DNA of 42,965 nt from contig JAFRRM010000043.1 in assembly GCA_017428105.1 (NCBI GenBank), positions 1 through 42,965 of the forward strand, written 5' to 3'. Positions 32,418 through 40,095 of this stretch are shown here, one piece after another (the stretch's first letter is position 1; each line of letters starts with the position of its first letter). The stretch comes from Lachnospiraceae bacterium. Lineage in GTDB: Bacteria; Bacillota; Clostridia; Lachnospirales; Lachnospiraceae. The notes under the pieces were generated by a model. It saw only the letters and a list, made by a program, of their open reading frames with translations. It did not search any database and was not told where the DNA came from. A program made the position numbers and the translations under genes.

Positions 32418-32489
32418 TGACAGGGCCATTTGGGAACCGTCCCCTTTTGGCCTTGACAGGGCCATTTGGGAACCGTCCCCTTTTGGCTC
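32418..32489. repeat. 36-bp tandem duplication with the GGAACCGTCCCC core
   Basis: TGACAGGGCCATTTGGGAAC and the following CGTCCCCTTTTGGC occur twice in direct repeat, at 32418 and 32454 (period 36). The core GGAACCGTCCCC is shared with copies A and B, but the flanks differ (GCCA...TGGC arms). It lies between two convergent genes. Confidence 0.85.
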
Positions 32490-32493
32490 CCTT

Positions 32494-32955
32494 TTATTCT
32501 TCGTCTTTGGAACTGCTGGTCTCCGTGCTGTCCGGCGGGGCGGTGCAGTCGGAGACGTGTTCCATGATCAGGCAGGTGCAGAAGGCGATAAAGGCGACGA
32601 GCAGGAGGACGGCCCAGACAATGCCTGTTCCGCTGCCGAAGGCATTCGGAAAAATGATGGAAAGAAGGAGAAAGGAGGCGATGTACAAGATGACGGCGAT
32701 GCCGATGAAGCGGTAGCCGAGCGGCTTGACCCGCCGGCCTTTCCGCCCGGCCGCGGCATTCGGATCCAGCAGGTGCGGCAGATCCGTCTCCAGGGCCGAG
32801 GTCAGTTTTTCCACCATGCCAAGGTCCGGGAAGGAAGCGCCGCGCTCCCAGCTGGAGATCGTCTGCCGTGTGACGCCGATCTGCTCCGCCAGCTGCTCCT
32901 GGCTCAGGCCCTGCTCCGTCCGGAGCTTCCTGATGTTTTTTGAAATGTCCGCCAT
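32494..32955 (-). CDS. XRE regulator with C-terminal membrane segments
   Basis: 153 residues from ATG 32955 (CACAGGAGG upstream). Residues 5-60 form a Cro/CI helix-turn-helix (LRTEQGLSQEQLAEQIGVTRQTISSWERG). After a basic linker (GRKGRRVKPLG), two membrane helices follow (FIGIAVILYIASFLLLSIIF and GIVWAVLLLVAFIAFCTCLI), then an acidic tail ending KDEE. Membrane-bound XRE proteins are common in Firmicutes; they may sense envelope state. It stands alone between the importer and hydrogenase operons and converges on the importer. Confidence 0.88.
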   Translation of the reverse strand: MADISKNIRKLRTEQGLSQEQLAEQIGVTRQTISSWERGASFPDLGMVEKLTSALETDLPHLLDPNAAAGRKGRRVKPLGYRFIGIAVILYIASFLLLSIIFPNAFGSGTGIVWAVLLLVAFIAFCTCLIMEHVSDCTAPPDSTETSSSKDEE

Positions 32956-32989
32956 GTCCGGCCTCCTGTGTTTTGATTTGTCTGAAGCC

Positions 32990-33018
32990 ATTGTATCAGA
33001 CAACCGTGCCGGGAGCAA
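32990..33018 (-). promoter_or_regulatory. Promoter of the XRE membrane regulator
   Basis: On the minus strand TTGCTC (33018-33013), 17-bp spacer, TACAAT (32995-32990). The -10 is good and the -35 moderate. Confidence 0.6.
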
Positions 33019-33134
33019 GAATGAAGCGCCTGACATTGTGACAAAACCGGTATGCAGGACGGAACGGGAGAGGAATTGCGGATGGCATTCTTTATGTTGT
33101 TTCCGTTCCCAAGGGATCCGTGACAACAAACAAA

Positions 33135-33157
33135 CGGGACGGCGCGGAGCCGTCCCG
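33135..33157 (-). terminator. Terminator of the hydrogenase operon
   Basis: CGGGACGGC (33135-33143) pairs with GCCGTCCCG (33149-33157). On the minus strand TTTGTTTGTTG follows. It lies 26 bp beyond the hydA stop. Confidence 0.85.
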
Positions 33158-33183
33158 TCGTTTTGCCAAGTGCCGCCGCAGCT

Positions 33184-34881
33184 TTATTCTTTGACGTAGC
33201 TGACGTGCAGCAGCTTGTGGGCCTTTTCTTCATCCATCTCGCCCAGGATCTGGGTGACGACGGGGTTGCGCTCGGCGCGCTTGAACATGGACGTGTTGTC
33301 GATCTGGTGGAGGCCTTCGCCGCGGGTCTTCTTGATGTCCTTCAGGCCGTAAGGCTGGCCGGCGCCGCCGACGCAGCCGCCCTGGCAGGTCATCACTTCG
33401 ACCAGGTGGAAGAAGGTCTTGCCCTCGTCCATTTCCTTCAGCAGCTTGCGGGCGTTGATCAGACCGTGGACCACGGCGATCTTCAGCTCGGTATCGCCGA
33501 TGTGGACCACCGTTTCCTTCCGGGCTTCGTCGCCGCGGATGCCGAGCGCCGCGATCTCACGCAGGGCGTTCTTGGATTTGTCCGGGACGCAGTGACGGAG
33601 CACCGCTTCCGCGACGCCGCCGGTGACGCCGTAAATGGCGGCGGAGCCGGAGGCCATGCCGAACGGAAGGTCCGGAGATTCCAGTTCCACATCCTGCAGC
33701 TGGATGCCGTTTTCGCGGATCATGTCGATGACTTCGTGAGTCGTCAGGACCAGGTCCACGTCCGGGCGGCCGTCGGTCTTGAATTCGTCGCGGGCCGCTT
33801 CCATCTTCTTGGCGGTGCAGGGCATGATGGCGATCAGGTAGGTCCGCTTGCCGTCGGCCGCGTCCTTTTCGGCGTATTTGTCACGCAGGACGGCGGCGAA
33901 GTGCTCCATGGGAGACTTGCAGGTGGAGATGTTTTTCAGGTACTTCGGGTTCTCGTTCTCCAGGTACTTGACCCAGGCGGGGCAGCAGGAGGTGAACATC
34001 GGGAACGGGCCGCCGGCTTTGAGGCGGTCCAGGAATTCGGACGCTTCGGTAATCGTGGTGATATCCGCGCCGAAGTTGGTGTCGTAGACTTCGTCCACGC
34101 CCATGAGCTTTAAGGCCGTGACCAGGCGGTCCAGGACGTTTTCGCCGGCGGGGATGCCGAAGGCTTCGCCGATGGCCACGCGGACGGCCGGCGCGATCTG
34201 CACGACGGTGCGCAGGTTCGGATCATGGATGGCGCGCCAGGCTTCGCCGATCTCGTTCTTCACGGTGATGGCGCCGGTCGGGCACACGGCCGCGCACTGA
34301 CCGCAGCTGACGCACTTCGTTTCGCTCAGCATGCGGCCGAAGGCCGGGGCGACCCGGGCCTGGGAGCCGCGGTTGACGAAGTCGATGATGTTGACGCCCT
34401 GCAGCTCTTCGCAGATGCGCACGCAGTCGCCGCAGAGAATGCACTTGTTGGGGTTCCGGACCACGGCGGGAGAGGACAGGTCCGGTTCGAGCTTTTCACG
34501 GGTATCCTGGAAGCGCACCGCGCGGATCCCGAACTGGTGGGCCAGTTCCTGCAGACGGCAGTTGCCGCTCTTTTCGCAGGTGGTGCAGTTGCAGTCGTGG
34601 GATGCCAGCATCAGCTCCAGAATGGTGCGGCGGTGCTTTAAGAGCCGGGCGGAATTGGTCTTGATCACCATGCCGTCGCGGGGCTCCAGGGAGCAGGACG
34701 CGTCGATCTTGCCGCGTTCGTCCTCTACGATGCACATACGGCAGGCGCCGTAAGTAGACAGGTCGGAGTGATAGCAGAAGGTAGGCATTTCGATGCCGGC
34801 TTTGCGGATGACCGCCAGTACATTTTTCTCTCCATCGAAATTGACGCGCTGTCCGTCAATGATCATTACACCTTTTGCCAT
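33184..34881 (-). CDS. hydA: NADH-dependent [FeFe] hydrogenase, catalytic subunit
   Basis: 565 residues from ATG 34881 (GAGGAGGGT upstream); the longer open frame overlaps hydB and is not used. Domains in order: [2Fe-2S] ferredoxin (FCYHSDLSTYGACRMCIVE), His-ligated cluster segment (HDCNCTTCEKSGNC), two [4Fe-4S] sites (CILCGDCVRIC, CVSCGQCAAVCP), then the H-cluster domain with L1 TSCCPAW, L2 MPCTAKK and L3 VMTCQGGCVGGAGQPYG. It makes or consumes H2 using electrons from the HydB and HydC subunits, probably by bifurcation between NADH and ferredoxin, as known for trimeric group A enzymes. Last gene of hydC-hydB-hydA. Confidence 0.96.
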   Translation of the reverse strand: MAKGVMIIDGQRVNFDGEKNVLAVIRKAGIEMPTFCYHSDLSTYGACRMCIVEDERGKIDASCSLEPRDGMVIKTNSARLLKHRRTILELMLASHDCNCTTCEKSGNCRLQELAHQFGIRAVRFQDTREKLEPDLSSPAVVRNPNKCILCGDCVRICEELQGVNIIDFVNRGSQARVAPAFGRMLSETKCVSCGQCAAVCPTGAITVKNEIGEAWRAIHDPNLRTVVQIAPAVRVAIGEAFGIPAGENVLDRLVTALKLMGVDEVYDTNFGADITTITEASEFLDRLKAGGPFPMFTSCCPAWVKYLENENPKYLKNISTCKSPMEHFAAVLRDKYAEKDAADGKRTYLIAIMPCTAKKMEAARDEFKTDGRPDVDLVLTTHEVIDMIRENGIQLQDVELESPDLPFGMASGSAAIYGVTGGVAEAVLRHCVPDKSKNALREIAALGIRGDEARKETVVHIGDTELKIAVVHGLINARKLLKEMDEGKTFFHLVEVMTCQGGCVGGAGQPYGLKDIKKTRGEGLHQIDNTSMFKRAERNPVVTQILGEMDEEKAHKLLHVSYVKE

Positions 34882-34885
34882 GGCC

Positions 34886-36778
34886 TTAACCCTCCTCTTC
34901 GATGGCGTCGATGGCACCGAACGGGCAGGCGCCCCAGCAGGCGCCGCAGTGGATGCACTTGGTGACGTCAATGGTATGCGGTTGACGGAGCTCGCCGGAG
35001 ATGGCCTCCATCGGGCAGTTCCGCTTGCACTTGCCGCAGCCGCGGCACAGCGTGGGATTGATCTCCAGATGACGCTTGCGGCCGTTGCAGTGCGGGCAGT
35101 GCTTATCGACCACATGGGCCAGATATTCGTTGCGGAAATACTTTAACGTGCTCAGGACCGGCTTGCAGGCCGTCTGGCCCAGGCCGCACAGGGAAGCTTC
35201 CGTGATGGTCTCCGCCAGGCTCTGCAGCGTGTCCAGGTCTTCCAGCGAGCCTTCGTTGTGGATGATCCGCTCCAGGATCTCCAGCATGCGCTTGGTACCT
35301 TCGCGGCAGGGAACGCATTTGCCGCAGCTTTCATTCTGCGTGAAGTTCATGAAGAAGCGGGCCACTTCCACCATGCAGGTGTCCTCGTCCATGACGACCA
35401 GGCCGCCGGAACCGATGATGGCGCCGACCTTCTTCAGGGAGTCGAAATCCATGGGCAGGTCCAGATGCTCCTCCGTCAGACAGCCGCCCGAAGGGCCGCC
35501 GATCTGAACGGCCTTGAACTTCTTGCCGTCCTTGATGCCGCCGCCGATGTCAAAGATCACCTGGCGCAGGGTGGTGCCCATGGGGACTTCCACCAGGCCG
35601 GTGTTGACCACGTTGCCGGTCAGGGCGAAGGTCTTGGTGCCCGGGGATTTTTCCGTGCCGATGCTGCGGTACCAGTCCGCGCCGTTCAGCACGATCTGCG
35701 GGACGTTCGCGTAGGTCTCCACGTTGTTCAGCACCGTGGGCTTGCCCCACAGGCCGTGGTCCACGGTCCGGGGCGGCTTGACGCGGGGCATGCCGCGCTT
35801 GCCTTCGATGGAGGACGTCAGGGCGCTGCCTTCGCCGCAGACGAACGCGCCGGCGCCGCGGTTGATGTGCATGTGGAAATTGAATCCGCTGCCCATGATG
35901 TTGTCGCCGAGCAGGCCCAGCTCCTCGGCTTTCGCGATGGCGATGCGCAGGCGCTTCACCGCCAGGGGATATTCGGCGCGGACGTAGATGTAGCCTTCGG
36001 TCGCTCCGGTGGCCACGCCGGCGATCAGCATGCCTTCGATCACGCTGTGCGGGTTGCCTTCCATGACGCCCTGGTCCATGAACGCGCCGGGGTCGCCTTC
36101 ATCGCCGTTGCAGACGATGTACTTGACGTCGGACACGTTCCGGCGGACGCTTTCCCACTTGCGGCCGGCCGGGAACCCGCCGCCGCCGCGTCCGCGCAGG
36201 CCGGAATCGGAAATGGTCTTGCAGACTTCCTCGCCGGTCATTTCGAACAGCGCCTTCTCGAACGCGGCATAGCCGCCCAGGGCGATGTATTCGAGGATCT
36301 CTTCGGCGTCGCTCTTGCCGCTGTTCTTCAGAACGATGCGGTGCTGGAGCTTGTAGAAGGGGATGTCGTCGCGCTTCTGATAGACTTCGCCGTCCTTGTG
36401 GTACAGCAGGCGTTCGATGACTTCGCCGCCGAGAATGGTCTTGTCGATGATCTCGTCGCAGTCCTCCACATGGACGTGCGTGTACAGGATGTCAAGCGGC
36501 TCGATGCTGACCAGCGGGCCGATCTCGCAGAAGCCGTGGCAGCCGCTCTTCTTTAAGTGGACGCTGCCTTCCCCGCCTTCTTCGCGGAGGGCGACGCAGA
36601 CGTTCAGGCCGCGGGCTTCACAGGCGGACTTCAGGTAATCGTAAACTTTCATGGAACCGTTGGCTACGCAGCCGGTCCCGGCGCAGACGAGGACTTTCAG
36701 TTTCTGGGCAGCCAGCAGGTCCCTGGATTCCGTCTGCAGCATGTGGAACTGAGCACGCGTCAGAGTGCAGTCAGGCAT
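34886..36778 (-). CDS. hydB: Hydrogenase NuoF-like subunit (NADH and FMN binding)
   Basis: 630 residues. N-terminal thioredoxin-like [2Fe-2S] domain (VLVCAGTGCVANGS, SGCHGFCEIGP), then a NuoF core with FMN/NADH site GRGGGGFPAGRKWE and CNGDEGDPGAFMD, a SLBB region, the [4Fe-4S] site ESCGKCVPCREG, and a C-terminal ferredoxin-like domain with two [4Fe-4S] sites (CRGCGKCKRNCP, CIHCGACWGACP). The extra C-terminal clusters distinguish it from complex I NuoF. Takes electrons from NADH and passes them to HydA. Its ATG overlaps the hydC stop by 8 bp; hydA follows 4 bp after its stop. Confidence 0.95.
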   Translation of the reverse strand: MPDCTLTRAQFHMLQTESRDLLAAQKLKVLVCAGTGCVANGSMKVYDYLKSACEARGLNVCVALREEGGEGSVHLKKSGCHGFCEIGPLVSIEPLDILYTHVHVEDCDEIIDKTILGGEVIERLLYHKDGEVYQKRDDIPFYKLQHRIVLKNSGKSDAEEILEYIALGGYAAFEKALFEMTGEEVCKTISDSGLRGRGGGGFPAGRKWESVRRNVSDVKYIVCNGDEGDPGAFMDQGVMEGNPHSVIEGMLIAGVATGATEGYIYVRAEYPLAVKRLRIAIAKAEELGLLGDNIMGSGFNFHMHINRGAGAFVCGEGSALTSSIEGKRGMPRVKPPRTVDHGLWGKPTVLNNVETYANVPQIVLNGADWYRSIGTEKSPGTKTFALTGNVVNTGLVEVPMGTTLRQVIFDIGGGIKDGKKFKAVQIGGPSGGCLTEEHLDLPMDFDSLKKVGAIIGSGGLVVMDEDTCMVEVARFFMNFTQNESCGKCVPCREGTKRMLEILERIIHNEGSLEDLDTLQSLAETITEASLCGLGQTACKPVLSTLKYFRNEYLAHVVDKHCPHCNGRKRHLEINPTLCRGCGKCKRNCPMEAISGELRQPHTIDVTKCIHCGACWGACPFGAIDAIEEEG

Positions 36779-37268
36779 TTTGTGCAGCCTCCTTTCTGCG
36801 GATTTCTTCCAGCAGATTGATCGCCGCGTCGGGCGTCATCTTCGCGTGGACTTCGTCATTGATGGTCATGGCCGGAGCCAGAGAGCAGGCGCCCAGGCAG
36901 GCCACGGTCTCCAGAGTGAAGAGCTGGTCGGCAGAGGTCTTCTGCTTGCCCTGCAGGCCCAGATACTCGCGCAGGCCGTCGTAGATCGGCTGGGATTTGC
37001 GGACGTGGCAGGCCGTGCCGTTGCACACCTTGACGATGTATTTCCCTTTGGCTTCCAGGGAAAAGTTTTCATAGAAGGTGGCTACGCTGTAGACCTTGGC
37101 GACGCCGATGTTCAGCTTCTCGGCGATCTTCTCCAGGACTTCCTGGCTCAAATACTTGTACTCGGCCTGGACATCCTGCATGATCGCAATGATGTTTTCG
37201 CGTTTGCAGCCGTAAGAGTCGATGATCTCTTCCGCGCGCCGCAGCATTGCTTCTTTGGCAGCATCCAT
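36771..37268 (-). CDS. hydC: Hydrogenase NuoE-like [2Fe-2S] subunit
   Basis: 165 residues from ATG 37268 with GGGAGGA upstream. NuoE/thioredoxin-like protein: VYSVATFYENFSLEAKGKYIVKVCNGTACHVRKS and later VACLGACSLAPAMTIND supply the four cysteines of a [2Fe-2S] cluster (C-x4-C and C-x3-C). Passes electrons between HydB clusters in the trimeric hydrogenase. First gene of the operon; the 5' region carries the palindrome at 37497. Confidence 0.95.
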   Translation of the reverse strand: MDAAKEAMLRRAEEIIDSYGCKRENIIAIMQDVQAEYKYLSQEVLEKIAEKLNIGVAKVYSVATFYENFSLEAKGKYIVKVCNGTACHVRKSQPIYDGLREYLGLQGKQKTSADQLFTLETVACLGACSLAPAMTINDEVHAKMTPDAAINLLEEIRRKEAAQNA

Positions 37269-37496
37269 AGGTGGTCTGTCCTCCCTTTGTCGGATTATAT
37301 TGCCAAAAGCCGCAGAACACACCGAAAGAGCCCTGGCAGCGGCTCCCGGATACGAAATGATCTGCGATTTTGGAATTACGATATTATTTTAACCGAAATG
37401 TCACGATTTGTATAGGGGTGTGACTTGAAAAAAGCGAAGAAAAGCGGCTGAAAACTTAATAATATTTCGTAAAAACCGGTAAAGATGTCGATTTTG

Positions 37497-37512
37497 GTTA
37501 GCAAATGCTAAC
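37497..37512. promoter_or_regulatory. Perfect palindrome upstream of hydCBA
   Basis: GTTAGCAAATGCTAAC has 7-bp arms around AA. It lies about 230 bp before the hydC start. It is not a Rex box (TTGTTAA-type). The GTTAG/CTAAC ends recall metal-regulator sites but with wider spacing. The binding protein is unknown. Confidence 0.5.
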
Positions 37513-37630
37513 TTTTCCGCCAAATTAACGGAAGTGTCCGAAAAAGCTCCGGTCATTCCGCCGAAAAACAAAACTGCCCGAATAACTCTTTCCGCAAAAA
37601 ACAAACTGTCCTAAAAACACCTTCCCCCCA

Positions 37631-37661
37631 AAAAAAACGGGACTGTCCGAAAACAGTCCCG
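37631..37661 (-). terminator. Terminator of fbp
   Basis: CGGGACTGT (37638-37646) pairs with ACAGTCCCG (37653-37661); on the minus strand TTTTTTTT follows. It lies 20 bp beyond the fbp stop. Confidence 0.9.
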
Positions 37662-37680
37662 GGTATGCCGCCGCCGGCCG

Positions 37681-39684
37681 TTACTTGACCGGCTGGGGCC
37701 TGCCGTGATCCTCTTTCACGACGCCGTCGCGGTAGGCCTGCAGCAGGGCCTTGAGGTCGTCGATCTGGGCCTGCAGTTCCCGGCCCATGTCGGTGTCCCG
37801 GACCTTCAGGCGCTGTTCCATGCGCTCGAAGATGACGGGGGTGGAGTCGATGTCGAAATTGTCCTCCAGCGCTTTTTCCTTCCCGGCGAACGGCTGGTGC
37901 GACACGATGCGGTAATGCTCCGCGTTGAAGACCAGGGTGTATCCGGCGATGCCGCTGGTGGGCTGATACGCCTTGCAGAACCCGCCGTCGATCACGATCA
38001 GCTTCCCGCCGCCCTTGACGGGATTTTCGCCCTTGCCCGTCTTGACCGGCACGTGCCCGTTGATGATGTGGCAGTGCGGGCCCTCCAGACCGAATTCCGC
38101 CAGCAGGAACTCGCAGATGTCCTGTCTCTCGTACAGTTTGTAGTACGCGTTCTTCGGCTCCGCCCAGGCGGCCTCGTCTTTGATCAGCCGGCGCTCGAAC
38201 GTGGTCATGCAGTCCTTGCCGAACAGCGGGCTGTTGCGGCCGGCCCACAGGAACCACAGGAAATCCATGCCCAGTTCCTTCTCCGGGGAGCCGGATCTGA
38301 AGTAATACGCCTGGCGCGCGGCCTTGTCCGCGTAATCGAACAGCGCGCGGCCCTTCCGCTCCTTTCCGCCCAGCGTGAAGGAAAGAAGTTCGCCTTCCGG
38401 GGTCATGGGCACGCAGCCGTGGAAGATCAGGTTGCCGTTGCAGATCTTGTAGAAGCTGCCCTTGGAATACAGGAAGCGCACGTGGGCCTGCAGCTTTTCG
38501 CTGTGCTGGAAGGAGGCGGTCAGCTGACGGATCACGCTGTCTTCCTCCGGCGTCAGCCGGTACGGATCGGCCGGATCCACCGTGGGCAGGTCCGTGTCCG
38601 CCAGCGGCCAGGTGACGCCGCCCTTCGTGATGCATTTGTTTTCATAATCGATCTTGTCCAGCAGCAGGCGGTCGTCCATGCCGTATTCCGGATGGCGCAG
38701 GATCTTCTGGCCCTCCAGCTTGAACAGGATCACGGTGATGGCCTTGTGCATGCGGGCGGAGAGCAGTTTGTCCTTTTCGGTGTACTGCTCCTTGTCGTCC
38801 CCGGTGAGCTTCACCTTGAAGCAGGAAACGTCGGTGTCCTTGTAGACTTCGTTGGCGAAAACGGACAGCGGGCGCAGGGAGATGCCGTAGCCGGTCTCGA
38901 TGACGTCCAGGTTGTTGTAGTGGATGGAATTGGACACGACGGTGGCCACCAGGGTGCGGCTGCCGGAGGCGGCGCCCATCCAGAGGATGTCGTGATTGCC
39001 CCACTGGATGTCCACGTTGTGGTACTTCATCAGGTCGTCCATGATCACGTCCGCGCGCGGGCCGCGGTCGAAGATGTCGCCCACCAGGTGGAGCTGGTCC
39101 ACCATCCTTTTGATGATGTCCGCCAGCGCCGCGATCAGGCCGTCCGCCTGGTCGATCTCGATGACCGTCGCAATGATGTTTTCAAAATAATCGTGCTTGT
39201 CGACCTCCTCGCTGTGGGTCTGGAGGAGCTCCTCGATGATGTAGGCATAGTCCGGGGACAGGGATTTGCGCACCTTGGAGCGGGAATACCGCGCGGTCAC
39301 GGAACGGGCCAGTTCCACCAGCCGGTGCAGCGTGATGCGGTACCATTCCCCGGGATTTTTCAGCGTGGGCAGGATTCGTTTCAGCTTCTCCTTCGGATAA
39401 TAGATCAGCGTGGCCATCTGGTCCCGGTCTTCCATCGAAACGGTGTCGCCGAACAGTTCGTCGATCTTGGCCCGGACGACGCCGGAGCAGGCGTTGATCA
39501 GGTGCCGGAACGCCTCGTGCTCGCCGTGCACGTCGGAAATGAAGTGCTCGCAGCCCTTGGGCAGGTTCATGATGGCCTGCAGATTGATGATCTCCCGGCC
39601 GGCGGCCTGCACCGTGGGGAATTCGCGGGCCAGCAGGGCCAGGTAGCGCAGTTCTTCGGGGGAATATTGACGGGTATCTTTCAT
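37681..39684 (-). CDS. fbp: Fructose-1,6-bisphosphatase, class III
   Basis: 667 residues, the usual length of the Firmicutes-specific class III enzyme. Start MKDTRQYSPEELRYLALLAREFPTVQAAGREI. Metallophosphatase ligands appear in order: FISDVHGEHEAF, HLVGDIFDRGPRADVIM, WGNHDILWMGAASGS, and CHIINGHVPVKTGKGENPVKGG with LIVIDGGFCKAY near the C-terminus. It hydrolyses fructose-1,6-bisphosphate to fructose-6-phosphate for gluconeogenesis in the cytoplasm. RBS GCGAGG; promoter at 39751-39779. Monocistronic. Confidence 0.97.
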   Translation of the reverse strand: MKDTRQYSPEELRYLALLAREFPTVQAAGREIINLQAIMNLPKGCEHFISDVHGEHEAFRHLINACSGVVRAKIDELFGDTVSMEDRDQMATLIYYPKEKLKRILPTLKNPGEWYRITLHRLVELARSVTARYSRSKVRKSLSPDYAYIIEELLQTHSEEVDKHDYFENIIATVIEIDQADGLIAALADIIKRMVDQLHLVGDIFDRGPRADVIMDDLMKYHNVDIQWGNHDILWMGAASGSRTLVATVVSNSIHYNNLDVIETGYGISLRPLSVFANEVYKDTDVSCFKVKLTGDDKEQYTEKDKLLSARMHKAITVILFKLEGQKILRHPEYGMDDRLLLDKIDYENKCITKGGVTWPLADTDLPTVDPADPYRLTPEEDSVIRQLTASFQHSEKLQAHVRFLYSKGSFYKICNGNLIFHGCVPMTPEGELLSFTLGGKERKGRALFDYADKAARQAYYFRSGSPEKELGMDFLWFLWAGRNSPLFGKDCMTTFERRLIKDEAAWAEPKNAYYKLYERQDICEFLLAEFGLEGPHCHIINGHVPVKTGKGENPVKGGGKLIVIDGGFCKAYQPTSGIAGYTLVFNAEHYRIVSHQPFAGKEKALEDNFDIDSTPVIFERMEQRLKVRDTDMGRELQAQIDDLKALLQAYRDGVVKEDHGRPQPVK

Positions 39685-39750
39685 GATATGCCTCGCTTAT
39701 GCCGTGATATGACGCGGAAGACCGGAAGCCCCGGCGTCTCTTTTCCCTAT

Positions 39751-39779
39751 AGAATAGCGTATTTGGCCGGCCGGCGCAA
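39751..39779 (-). promoter_or_regulatory. Probable fbp promoter
   Basis: On the minus strand TTGCGC (39779-39774), 17-bp spacer, TATTCT (39756-39751). Moderate match, correct distance (about 65 bp) to the start codon. Confidence 0.55.
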
Positions 39780-39913
39780 GAGGCGGCGCGGAGAATTGAA
39801 CGGACTTTACCGCTGCGGTCAGGACCGGCTGGTGCCGGACATGAACGGAAAACGGATAGCGGCCGTCTCAAAAAGCAGGACAGAAAAAATCGACAGTTTC
39901 TGCCGGTTTTGAA

Positions 39914-39949
39914 TTGACAAGACCGCAGTTGTGAGGATATATTTATAAT
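39914..39949 (+). promoter_or_regulatory. Promoter of the LRR/Ig surface protein
   Basis: TTGACA (39914-39919), 18-bp spacer, TATATT (39938-39943); a TATAAT also lies at 39944-39949 but its spacing (24 bp) is too long. Leaves a leader of about 145 nt. Confidence 0.65.
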
Positions 39950-39962
39950 ACAGATCAGAAAC

Positions 39963-40060
39963 GCACAGATACCGTTGGCTCCGTAGCAGAAAAACCGCTG
40001 CTGCCGTTTGTTTATCTGTGCCGCGGAAAAATATCCCCCCTTCCGCCTCCGCGATGGGGC
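39963..40060 (+). ncRNA. Structured 5' leader, class unknown
   Basis: GCACAGATA (39963-39971) pairs perfectly with TATCTGTGC (40013-40021). Inside it GTAGCAG (39983-39989) pairs with CTGCTGC (39998-40004) around an A-rich loop. Immediately after, CGCGGA (40022-40027) can pair with TCCGCG (40048-40053), and GGGG (40056-40059) with the C6 run in that loop (40035-40040), which would be an H-type pseudoknot. The combination, upstream of a large secreted protein, looks like a regulatory RNA. It does not match c-di-GMP-I or -II consensus as I know them. Confidence 0.45.
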
Positions 40061-40095
40061 GTGCCGGCGGGATCAGAAAAACGGAGGACGTTCCC

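Larger units (their letters stand above)
37269..37680. other. Regulatory spacer between fbp and hydCBA
   Basis: A 412-bp AT-rich spacer without genes. It holds the perfect palindrome at 37497-37512, AT-rich runs around 37380-37400 that could include the hyd promoter (no unambiguous -35/-10 pair), A- and C-rich sequence at 37560-37630, and the fbp terminator at 37631-37661. Confidence 0.5.

Noticed and set aside
32418..32489. CRISPR array
   Set aside because: Only two direct 36-bp units with no spacer between them and no cas genes.
35258..36556. 432-codon plus-strand frame opposite hydB
   Set aside because: Shadow of hydB; no motif or start signals.
37705..39912. 735-codon plus-strand frame opposite fbp
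   Set aside because: Antisense shadow of a full-length class III fructose bisphosphatase; no RBS or domain.
39963..40060. c-di-GMP riboswitch
   Set aside because: The stems are there, but conserved GEMM tetraloop/receptor sequences and the c-di-GMP-II core are not.
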